A stretch of DNA of 48,988 bases from an uncultured Acetatifactor sp. Lineage in GTDB: Bacteria > Bacillota > Clostridia > Lachnospirales > Lachnospiraceae. The notes beneath the pieces are model-generated. The model ran no database searches, had not been told where the DNA came from, and was given only the letters and a program-made list of their open reading frames with translations. The DNA is taken from the NCBI GenBank assembly GCA_934433135.1, contig CAKRZO010000026.1, positions 1-48,988 on the forward strand, in the 5' to 3' direction. Position 1 is the stretch's first letter. Every line of letters begins with the position of its first letter. This document shows positions 34,516 to 41,200 of this stretch, in pieces. The translations under genes were made by a program, and so were the position numbers.

Positions 34516-35880
34516 TTAAGAAGGGTTGATTTTTTTCTGAATGATATCCACTTTATTCCGAAGTTCTTCGTTCATCTGAAGTTCTTCCGTTATCTTTTTA
34601 ACTCCATGTATAATGGTTGTATGGTCTTTCTTTCCTAAAAGCTTTCCTATATTAATGTATGAAATATCGGTTAATTCCCTGCAGAGGTACATAACAACCT
34701 GCCTGGGCTGGACAAACTCGGAGTTACGTTTCTTGGAAGTAATATCTTCCGGTTTTACGCCGAAATGCTCCGCCACTACATTAATAATAAGGGAAGGAGT
34801 CACTTCTCTGGCCTTATTGGGATAGATGACATCCTTAAGAGCCTCTTCCGCAAGAGACAGCGTAACATCTACTTTATTCAGCTTGGCATAAAAAATAACT
34901 TTATTAAAAGCGCCTTCCAGTTCCCGGATATTGGATTTGATGTTCGTGGCAATGTAATTAATGATTTCTTCATCGATTTTGCGATCAGAAAGTTCCGCAT
35001 TTTTTCGAAGAATTGCCATTCGGGTCTCATAATCCGGCGGTTGAATGTCCGCAATCAGACCCCATTCGAACCGGGAACGGAAGCGTTCGTCCAAAGTCTC
35101 CATTTCCTTCGGCGGTTTATCGGAACTTAGAATAATCTGTTTGCCGGCAGCATGCAGGACATTAAACGTATGGAAAAATTCTTCCTGGGTACTTTCCTTA
35201 CCGATGATGAACTGCACGTCATCGACCATCAGAACGTCAACGGTACGATATTTTTCACGAAGTTTGGTCATGGCAGCCGCGTTACCGCTTCGGATGGATT
35301 CGATTACTTCATTGGTAAATTCCTCACTGGTTACATACAGAACTTTTGTATTCGGATTCTGTTCCAGTACAAAGTGTCCGATGGAATGCATCAGGTGGGT
35401 TTTGCCCAGTCCGGCGCCTCCGTAAAGATACAAAGGATTATAGGCTTCTCCGGGAGATTCCGCCACGGCAAGAGAAGCGGAATGGGCAAAACGGTTGTTA
35501 TTTCCAACTACAAAAGTATCAAATTTATACTTCGGGTTCAGATTGGCAATCTCATAGCTTACGGAGTCAAAGCCGGTCGGAAATTTTTTTTCTTCCGTAA
35601 CAGGCTCAGGGTCTTTGATATCTTTTTCCAGCAAAAAATTGACATCAAAAGTATGGTCAAACATTTCGGAAATGGTGACCTGGAAATAGTTTTTGTACTT
35701 ATTGGAAATGTAATTCAGGGCATGCGCCTGATTCGAAGGGATAATGATATTCACAACATCATTTTCCACACTGTAAAATTTAAGGGGGTCTACCCAGGTC
35801 TGGTAAGAAATATCCGACAGACTGTACTCGCGCCGTACGGTTTCTTTGACCGTATTCCAGTTTTGTTTAATCTCGTCCAT
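34516..35880 (-). CDS. dnaA: Chromosomal replication initiator DnaA
   Basis: 454 residues from ATG 35880 (MDEIKQNWNTVKETVRREY), the usual DnaA N-terminus; an in-frame TTG 13 codons upstream is less likely. Domain I lies at ~1-85, a short linker follows, then the AAA+ domain (Walker A GGAGLGKTHL, Walker B VDVLMVDDVQF). The C-terminal domain IV has the DnaA signature KDHTTIIHGVKKI, which reads TTATCCACA. It opens the origin at 36.05-36.4 kb. A promoter at 36029-36057 points into it. Confidence 0.97.
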   Translation of the reverse strand: MDEIKQNWNTVKETVRREYSLSDISYQTWVDPLKFYSVENDVVNIIIPSNQAHALNYISNKYKNYFQVTISEMFDHTFDVNFLLEKDIKDPEPVTEEKKFPTGFDSVSYEIANLNPKYKFDTFVVGNNNRFAHSASLAVAESPGEAYNPLYLYGGAGLGKTHLMHSIGHFVLEQNPNTKVLYVTSEEFTNEVIESIRSGNAAAMTKLREKYRTVDVLMVDDVQFIIGKESTQEEFFHTFNVLHAAGKQIILSSDKPPKEMETLDERFRSRFEWGLIADIQPPDYETRMAILRKNAELSDRKIDEEIINYIATNIKSNIRELEGAFNKVIFYAKLNKVDVTLSLAEEALKDVIYPNKAREVTPSLIINVVAEHFGVKPEDITSKKRNSEFVQPRQVVMYLCRELTDISYINIGKLLGKKDHTTIIHGVKKITEELQMNEELRNKVDIIQKKINPS

Positions 35881-35968
35881 ACTTTTTGGCTTGCCTTTCT
35901 GTAAAAATATTGTAATCAACCGATTGCTGCACCCTGTTCTATCCCGGATAAAGTAGCTTTAAGCAGAT

Positions 35969-36007
35969 TCCCTCGATGCGAAAGTGTCTGCGAAATGGGG
36001 ATTCGTG
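35969..36007 (+). repeat. Hairpin/RBS repeat, copy F
   Basis: TCCCT pairs with GGGGA (35969-35973 with 35997-36001) around an inner stem GATGC/GTGTC with a GAAA loop, followed by ATTCGTG. The layout matches copies A-E. It lies antisense in the dnaA leader; the GTG opens only an 11-codon frame. Confidence 0.6.
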
Positions 36008-36028
36008 TACAAAATACTCCTACTGTAT

Positions 36029-36057
36029 ATATTAATATAAAACCTGAAGAATTTCAA
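36029..36057 (-). promoter_or_regulatory. Promoter of dnaA
   Basis: On the minus strand TTGAAA (36052-36057), a 17-base spacer and TAATAT (36029-36034) form a good sigma-A promoter. It lies about 150 bases upstream of the dnaA start codon. Confidence 0.6.
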
Positions 36058-36400
36058 ACAGAACTTTTGAACAGTTTATGGATAAGGTTATCCACATACT
36101 GTTGATAAATATGGTGATAAAATACCGATTTCACATGTCATGTGGAACTTCTTGTGGATAAGTGGAAAAAATTGTGGAAAAATAAGAAAAGAAAAAAGAG
36201 TACGGAATTATCCACATTTGAAGTGAATTTACACATGGTTTCCATAGAAAAAAAGAAAATTATCCACAAATAATTCACAATGTGTGGATAACACCTTGTT
36301 TATAAAAATCCGGTGTATATCCATGTGGATAAGTGACTTAAAATTTTTTTTGAAGTCTGTAAAAACAAAACCGTAAAAAATTTTGTCCCGAAAAAGTGCG
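36050..36400. other. oriC: Replication origin (oriC) with DnaA-box cluster
   Basis: Six perfect 9-mer DnaA boxes are visible: forward TTATCCACA at 36088, 36208 and 36260, and reverse at 36153, 36283 and 36324. Near matches such as TTGTGGAAAA lie between them. A long A/T-rich run (about 36335-36385) beside the last box is a likely unwinding element. The position between divergent dnaA and rpmH matches the usual Firmicute origin. Confidence 0.9.
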
Positions 36401-36407
36401 ATTTTCC

Positions 36408-36436
36408 TTGACAGAATGCGGTTTTTCCTTTACAAT
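36408..36436 (+). promoter_or_regulatory. Strong promoter of rpmH-rnpA
   Basis: TTGACA (36408-36413), a 17-base spacer and TACAAT (36431-36436) give a near-consensus vegetative promoter about 105 bases before rpmH. Confidence 0.85.
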
Positions 36437-36539
36437 CAGTATGTTATTTTCCAGCAGTAGGCATAAATGACAGCCCACAGATAAAAAGTAATTTACCTTT
36501 ATATACAGATTAAGGGTAACAGAAGGAGGTGTGCTAAGT

Positions 36540-36674
36540 ATGAAGATGACATTTCAGCCTAAGACCAGATCCAGATCCAAGGTTCACGGCTTCAGAGCAA
36601 GAATGAGTACTCCCGGCGGAAGAAAAGTTCTGGCAAGAAGAAGAGCAAAAGGAAGAAAGGTATTATCCGCATAG
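36540..36674 (+). CDS. rpmH: 50S ribosomal protein L34
   Basis: A 44-residue, Arg/Lys-rich protein: MKMTFQPKTRSRSKVHGFRA continuing with MSTPGGRKVLARRRAKGRK. It matches bacterial L34 along its whole length. The ribosome-binding site AAGGAGGTG precedes the ATG. It is the first gene to the right of the origin and is followed 39 bases later by rnpA, the canonical arrangement. Confidence 0.97.
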   Translation: MKMTFQPKTRSRSKVHGFRARMSTPGGRKVLARRRAKGRKVLSA

Positions 36675-36713
36675 GTCACAGAAATGTGGCCTTTTTTTCA
36701 CGGGAAGGAATTC

Positions 36714-37046
36714 ATGGAATCACTTAAAAAAAATCACCAGTTCCGGGAAGTATATAAAAAGGGAAAGTCTTATGCCAATCGTCTGCTTGTTATGTATGTA
36801 ATGAAAAATGAGCTGGAAAGAAACAGAGTCGGAATCAGCGTGAGTAAAAAAGTGGGGAACAGCGTTGTAAGACATCGGGTTACAAGGCTGGTCAGAGAAA
36901 GTTATCGGTTACAGGAAAAGGTATTCAATAGTGGTTTGGATATTGTAATCGTTGCAAGAAACGGGGCAGCGGATGCAGGATATCGTGATGTGGAAAGTGC
37001 CCTGATGCATCTTGGAAGGCTTCATCATATTCGGAAGGATGGATGA
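36714..37046 (+). CDS. rnpA: Ribonuclease P protein component
   Basis: 110 residues from ATG 36714 (MESLKKNHQFREVYKKG), which has GGGAAGGAA upstream; the earlier in-frame ATG adds ten atypical residues. The basic RNR motif region (ERNRVGISVSKKVGNSVVRHRVTRLVRESY) that binds RNase P RNA and the pre-tRNA leader is intact. The protein assists RNase P RNA in maturing tRNA 5' ends. Confidence 0.95.
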   Translation: MESLKKNHQFREVYKKGKSYANRLLVMYVMKNELERNRVGISVSKKVGNSVVRHRVTRLVRESYRLQEKVFNSGLDIVIVARNGAADAGYRDVESALMHLGRLHHIRKDG

Positions 37047-37070
37047 AAGCTCATGTTATTGGTATAGTAG

Positions 37071-37280
37071 ATGAAAAAGCTGTTGATTGCCGCAATCAAA
37101 TTCTATCAGAAATATATTTCGCCTATGAAAAGGACAAGGTGTCCTTATATTCCAACCTGTTCCCAGTATGGTCTGGAGGCGGTTGAAAGGTACGGCGCTT
37201 TCAAGGGAAGTTTGCTGGCTTTGTGGAGGATTTTAAGGTGTAATCCTTTTTCCAAAGGCGGATATGATCCTGTGCCATAG
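37071..37280 (+). CDS. yidD: Membrane protein insertion efficiency factor YidD
   Basis: A 69-residue protein with the complete YidD pattern: IKFYQKYISPMKRTRCPYIPTCSQYGLEAVERYG and LLALWRILRCNPFSKGGYDPVP. The amphipathic N-terminus and conserved cysteines are present. It lies between rnpA and yidC and supports membrane protein insertion. Confidence 0.95.
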   Translation: MKKLLIAAIKFYQKYISPMKRTRCPYIPTCSQYGLEAVERYGAFKGSLLALWRILRCNPFSKGGYDPVP

Positions 37281-37328
37281 CAGTATGGTTTGCAGATGGA
37301 TGCGGCAGAACAAGGAGGATAAATAAGT

Positions 37329-38669
37329 ATGATTCTTTTGACCCAGGATTCTACACCGGTTATCGGATGGGTTGCCAAGCTGCTTGGTTATATTATGAAT
37401 GCAATTTTTACGGCAATCGATTTTATCGGACTTCCGAATATCGGACTGGCGATTATCCTTTTTACGATTGTAGTAAATCTTCTGATGTTGCCTCTTACCA
37501 TAAAGCAGCAGAAATTTTCAAAGCTTCAGGCGAAGATGAATCCGGAGCTGCAGGCGATTCAGGCAAAGTACAAAGGAAAAAAAGACAATGAGTCCATGAT
37601 GGCTCAGAATCGGGAAACGCAGGCTGTATATGCAAAGTATGGCGTATCTCCGGCCGGAAGCTGCGTACAGCTTTTGATTCAGATGCCGATTCTGTTTGCA
37701 CTCTACCGGGTAATCCAGGCAATGCCGGCTTACGTTACCAAGATCGGTAATGCGTTCGGTGTTCTTGCACAAAAGATTATTGATGTGGACGGCGGACAGT
37801 TCCTTCAGAATTCCGGAGTGGACAGTATTGCCAGTACGGTAAGAATGTACGGATCCAAAATTTCAGAGACAAATCTGAAAAACGGTATTATTGATGTGTT
37901 GAATAAGCTTTCCACATCAGATATGCATACAATTGCCGGGCATTACGGATTAGAGCAGCTTACCTATGAAGGTAAAATGATTTTAAGCACGGATACGACC
38001 AAAGGTCTGTTGGATACTTATAATAATTTCTTTGGTCTTCATATGGGAAATTCTCCTTCCTATATTGTGAAACAGGCTTTAGCTGTCGGCGCATGGGGAC
38101 TGGTGATCGGAGCGATCCTGATTCCTGTTTTGTCTGCTCTCACACAGTGGATTAATGTAAAGTTGATGCCTTCACAAAATTCCGGTAATGCGGAAAAAGG
38201 AAGCCAGGAGTCTACCATGGCACAGTCCATGAAGATGATGAATACAATTATGCCGATTATGTCTGCATGGTTTTGTTACACGCTTCCCTGCGGTCTTGGT
38301 CTTTACTGGATTGCCGGAAGTGTGGTAAGAAGTATACAGCAGGTTCTTGTTAACAAGCATATTGATAAAATGGACTTTAATGATATCATTGAAAAGAATT
38401 CTGCAAAAAGTGCCAAAAAGATCGAAAAGTTGAAAGAAAGACAGGAAAAATATAATGCTTATGCCAATATGAATACCAGAAATATTCAGACAAAGGCAAA
38501 TTCCAATAAAAATACATCCAAACCGGAGAGGACCCAGGCAGAGAAGGATGAGGCAGTTAAGAAGTCCACGGAGTATTATAACAGCGGCAATGCAAAACCG
38601 GGAAGCCTGATGTCCAGAGCTAATATGGTAAAGCAATATAATGAAAAAAATAACAAAGAGAATAAGTAA
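37329..38669 (+). CDS. yidC: YidC/Oxa1-family membrane protein insertase
   Basis: A 446-residue insertase. Membrane spans include ~35-60 (IGLAIILFTIVVNLLMLPLT), ~110-135, ~245-270 and ~300-340. The hydrophilic-groove arginine and coiled region (KQQKFSKLQAKMNPELQAIQ) are typical. A large insertion, about residues 140-235, separates the second and third conserved spans, as in several clostridial YidC proteins. A lysine-rich C-terminal tail may contact the ribosome. Confidence 0.94.
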   Translation: MILLTQDSTPVIGWVAKLLGYIMNAIFTAIDFIGLPNIGLAIILFTIVVNLLMLPLTIKQQKFSKLQAKMNPELQAIQAKYKGKKDNESMMAQNRETQAVYAKYGVSPAGSCVQLLIQMPILFALYRVIQAMPAYVTKIGNAFGVLAQKIIDVDGGQFLQNSGVDSIASTVRMYGSKISETNLKNGIIDVLNKLSTSDMHTIAGHYGLEQLTYEGKMILSTDTTKGLLDTYNNFFGLHMGNSPSYIVKQALAVGAWGLVIGAILIPVLSALTQWINVKLMPSQNSGNAEKGSQESTMAQSMKMMNTIMPIMSAWFCYTLPCGLGLYWIAGSVVRSIQQVLVNKHIDKMDFNDIIEKNSAKSAKKIEKLKERQEKYNAYANMNTRNIQTKANSNKNTSKPERTQAEKDEAVKKSTEYYNSGNAKPGSLMSRANMVKQYNEKNNKENK

Positions 38670-38709
38670 TCAGGAAGGTACATCGCATCGGGAAAGGTGA
38701 GAAGGGTAT

Positions 38710-39336
38710 ATGGAATATATAGAATTTTCAGCAAAAACAGTAAGTGATGCAATAACGGAAGCATGCAAAAAATTTGAAGTAACAAGTGATAAACTGGATT
38801 ATGAAGTGATAGAAGAAGGATCCAATGGTTTTTTAGGGATCGGTGCAAAGCCGGCAGTGATTAAAGCAGCTGTAAGATATTCTATAGAAGACACTGCAAA
38901 AACTTTTTTAAAAGATGTTTTTGCAGCAATGAATCTTGAAGTGGTTATTACTTCTGTATTGAATAAAGAGGAAAAGACGCTGGATATTGATTTAAGCGGA
39001 GACGAGATGGGTGTTTTAATCGGAAAGAGAGGACAGACACTGGATTCTCTTCAGTACCTTGTATCTTTGGTGATTAACAAAGGAAATGAGGATTATATTC
39101 GGGTTAAGGTTGATACGGAAAATTACCGGCAGAGAAGAAAGGAAACGCTGGAAAATCTGGCAAAGAATATTGCTTACAAAGTAAAGAGAACCAAGCGTCC
39201 GGTTTCCTTAGAGCCTATGAATCCTTATGAAAGAAGAATCATTCATTCTGCACTTCAGTCAGATAAGTATGTTACCACTCACAGTGAGGGTGACGAACCT
39301 TTCAGAAGAGTTGTTGTTACATTGAAGAGATCGTAA
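38710..39336 (+). CDS. khpB: RNA-binding protein KhpB (Jag/EloR)
   Basis: A 208-residue protein with an N-terminal Jag_N domain (EYIEFSAKTVSDAITEACKKFEV), a KH domain (~80-150; GVLIGKRGQTLDSLQYLVSLVINK) and an R3H domain (~150-208; RIIHSALQSDKYVTTHSEGDEPFRRVVV). KhpB works with KhpA in RNA binding linked to cell elongation in Firmicutes. It directly follows yidC, its usual partner, and is closed by a strong terminator. Confidence 0.95.
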   Translation: MEYIEFSAKTVSDAITEACKKFEVTSDKLDYEVIEEGSNGFLGIGAKPAVIKAAVRYSIEDTAKTFLKDVFAAMNLEVVITSVLNKEEKTLDIDLSGDEMGVLIGKRGQTLDSLQYLVSLVINKGNEDYIRVKVDTENYRQRRKETLENLAKNIAYKVKRTKRPVSLEPMNPYERRIIHSALQSDKYVTTHSEGDEPFRRVVVTLKRS

Positions 39337-39342
39337 TCATTT

Positions 39343-39383
39343 CATGCCGAGTATGGGAACTCCCGTATTCGGCATGTGTTTTT
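39343..39383 (+). terminator. Strong terminator after khpB
   Basis: A 15-bp stem (39343-39357 with 39362-39376, two G-U pairs) with an AACT loop is followed by TGTTTTT. It ends the rpmH-khpB transcription unit. Confidence 0.9.
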
Positions 39384-39392
39384 AAAAATCGC

Positions 39393-39479
39393 TTTTATGG
39401 CAGAAGAGAAATCGCCTGCGCGAATTTCTCTTCGCTACCTCGCGACATAGTCGCTCGGAAATGAGGAGTAGTGTGAAAA
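39393..39479 (+). repeat. Hairpin/RBS repeat, copy A (upstream of mnmE)
   Basis: This 84-base block matches copy D (upstream of mnmG) at about 76 of 84 positions. A stem GAAGAGAAAT/ATTTCTCTTC comes first. A second structure follows: CCTC (39438-39441) pairs with GAGG (39463-39466) around GCGAC-ATA-GTCGC. GAGGAG acts as ribosome-binding site for the mnmE ATG at 39480. Confidence 0.75.
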
Positions 39480-40868
39480 ATGTTCAAAAAAGATACAATT
39501 GCAGCCATTGCTACAGGTCTATCGGAATCCGGAATCAGTATTATAAGGATCAGTGGGGAAGATGCGATTGATGTGGCGGATAAGCTGATCGGTACCGGAT
39601 CAGGAAAGAAATTTTTAAAAGACCAGGAAAGTCATACCATTCATTACGGATTTGTCCGGGATGCGCAGGGAAATACAGTTGATGAAGTTATGGTAAGTCT
39701 TTTCAAAGCGCCGCGTAGTTACACAACGGAAGATACTGTGGAAATTAACTGTCATGGTGGTCTGCTGGTTACGAAAAAAATACTGGATCTTGTTTGTAAA
39801 AGCGGAGCCAGACTGGCAGAACCGGGGGAATTTACCAAAAGAGCTTTTCTGAATGGAAGAATTGATTTGACAAAGGCGGAAGCCGTAATGGATGTCATTC
39901 AGGCAAAAAATGAAATGGCGTTGCGCACAGGTGTCCGGCAGCTGCAGGGAAAGCTGGCGGAAAAAATAAAGAAAATAAGAGAAGCACTTTTATATGAAAT
40001 CGCTTATATAGAATCTGCACTGGACGATCCGGAACATATCAGCCTGGATGGATATCCGGAAAGATTGAATCAAAAACTGGAAGAAATTTTGAAAGAAATT
40101 CAGAACTTAATTGCTTCTTCGGAAAACGGCAAAAGAATGAAGGAGGGAATTCAGACCGTAATTATCGGTAAACCGAATGCCGGGAAATCATCCCTTTTAA
40201 ATATTCTGACCGGAAGAGACAGAGCGATTGTAACGGAAATCGCAGGAACAACCAGGGACATCCTGGAGGAAAGCATTAATCTGAATGGTATTACTTTGAA
40301 TATAGCGGATACTGCCGGAATTCGAAAAACAGATGATATTGTAGAAAAAATAGGAGTTGAAAAGGCAAAGGAATATGCATCCATGGCGGATCTTATTATT
40401 TATGTGGTGGATGTGTCAATTCCTTTAGATGAAAATGACGAAGAAATATTAAAAATCATTCGTTACCAGAAATCAGTTGTTCTTTTAAATAAGTCCGATC
40501 TGAAATGTTTCATTGAAAAGGAAGATTTACAGAAAAAGATCGGAGACGATGTCCCGGTTATTTCCATTTCCGCCAGAGAAAACAGGGGAATCGATCAACT
40601 GGAAGAAAAGATAAAAGAAATGTTCTTTAACGGCGAGATACAGTTAAATGAAGAAATTATTGTTACCAATATGCGTCATAAAGAGGCACTTCTCGAAGCG
40701 GAAGAATCTTTAAAAATGGTACAGGATAGTATTTTTCAGAATATGCCGGAAGATTTTTATTCCATTGATTTGTTGAATGCTTATGAAACATTGGGCAGGA
40801 TTACAGGAGAGAGAATAGAAGATGACCTGGCGGAGGAGATCTTTTCCAGATTCTGTATGGGAAAGTAG
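39480..40868 (+). CDS. mnmE: tRNA modification GTPase MnmE
   Basis: A 462-residue potassium-activated GTPase which, with MnmG, installs the (carboxymethyl)aminomethyl group on U34 of certain tRNAs. The N-terminal folate-binding domain lies at 1-120 (DTIAAIATGLSESGISIIRISG), then the helical domain, and the inserted G domain at ~220-380 (GKPNAGKSSLLN, DTAGIRKT, NKSD). The C-terminal FCIGK-type cysteine motif is FCMGK. Its ribosome-binding site lies inside repeat copy A. Confidence 0.96.
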   Translation: MFKKDTIAAIATGLSESGISIIRISGEDAIDVADKLIGTGSGKKFLKDQESHTIHYGFVRDAQGNTVDEVMVSLFKAPRSYTTEDTVEINCHGGLLVTKKILDLVCKSGARLAEPGEFTKRAFLNGRIDLTKAEAVMDVIQAKNEMALRTGVRQLQGKLAEKIKKIREALLYEIAYIESALDDPEHISLDGYPERLNQKLEEILKEIQNLIASSENGKRMKEGIQTVIIGKPNAGKSSLLNILTGRDRAIVTEIAGTTRDILEESINLNGITLNIADTAGIRKTDDIVEKIGVEKAKEYASMADLIIYVVDVSIPLDENDEEILKIIRYQKSVVLLNKSDLKCFIEKEDLQKKIGDDVPVISISARENRGIDQLEEKIKEMFFNGEIQLNEEIIVTNMRHKEALLEAEESLKMVQDSIFQNMPEDFYSIDLLNAYETLGRITGERIEDDLAEEIFSRFCMGK

Positions 40869-40911
40869 TTTTTGCCTCCTTGCAACATGGTAACTCGGAA
40901 AAGAGGATAGT

Positions 40912-40977
40912 TTGAAAAATTGCATTGATATGCCAATTTTTCAAACGGCTATTTGTGTCGCAGGCGTCACAAAGTAG
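40912..40977 (+). CDS. Micro-ORF in repeat unit B (21 aa)
   Basis: A TTG-start frame beginning MKNCIDMPIFQTAIC, with GAGGA four to five bases upstream. It matches the frame in unit C at 9 of the first 15 residues, plus two conservative changes. The start codon lies in the arm of a hairpin. It may be translated or may only reflect RNA-structure conservation; I cannot tell which. Confidence 0.35.
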   Translation: MKNCIDMPIFQTAICVAGVTK

Positions 40978-41054
40978 CCTCGATCGCAGCGTCAAATCTG
41001 AAATTTGACGCGCGATTCCTTCGACGCTAAAGCGTCTGCGGAATGGAGATTAAT

Positions 41055-41105
41055 GTGAAAAATCACGTTGAAACGCTGATTTTTCACACAGCAATTTGTT
41101 CCTGA
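41055..41105 (+). CDS. Micro-ORF in repeat unit C (16 aa)
   Basis: A GTG-start frame, MKNHVETLIFHTAICS, with GGAG six bases upstream, an excellent spacing. It is parallel to the unit B frame, and both keep I-F-x-T-A-I-C. Nucleotide conservation in the hairpin arms would partly force this similarity. Confidence 0.35.
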   Translation: MKNHVETLIFHTAICS

Positions 41106-41121
41106 GCGAAAACAAATTGCA

Positions 41122-41200
41122 TTTATGGCAGAAGAAAAATCGCCTGCGCGAATTTTTCTTCGCCACCTCGCAACAAAGTCGCTCGGAAGTGAGGATTAGT
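41122..41200 (+). repeat. Hairpin/RBS repeat, copy D (upstream of mnmG)
   Basis: This near-duplicate of copy A starts at TTTATGGCAGAAG. The first stem carries GAAGAAAAAT/ATTTTTCTTC, an A-T pair replacing the G-C pair of copy A. The core CCTC (41166-41169) pairs with GAGG (41191-41194). GAGGA then serves as the ribosome-binding site for the TTG start of mnmG. Confidence 0.75.

Larger units (their letters stand above)
40875..41165 (+). repeat. Tandem ~145-nt hairpin/RBS units (copies B and C)
   Basis: Two full units fill the mnmE-mnmG gap: B from 40875 and C from 41018, each followed by the next copy's core. Each unit has a CC-stem-GG core, a GGAG-type ribosome-binding site with TTG or GTG, a hairpin whose arms are TGAAAAA and TTTTTCA variants, a TTTGT/ACAAA hairpin and a final stem. 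Stem sequences differ between units by paired changes, e.g. TTGAAAAATTG/CAATTTTTCAA versus GTGAAAAATCA/TGATTTTTCAC. Confidence 0.7.

Noticed and set aside
35881..35919. A 13-residue N-terminal extension of DnaA from TTG.
   Set aside because: DnaA homologues begin at MDEIKQNW-like sequence, and no better ribosome-binding site supports the extension.
41096..41200. A longer N-terminus for MnmG from the in-frame TTG at 41096.
   Set aside because: These codons lie in the repeat array, give an atypical sequence, and the family starts just before GAGHAGCEAA; GAGGA fits the TTG at 41201.
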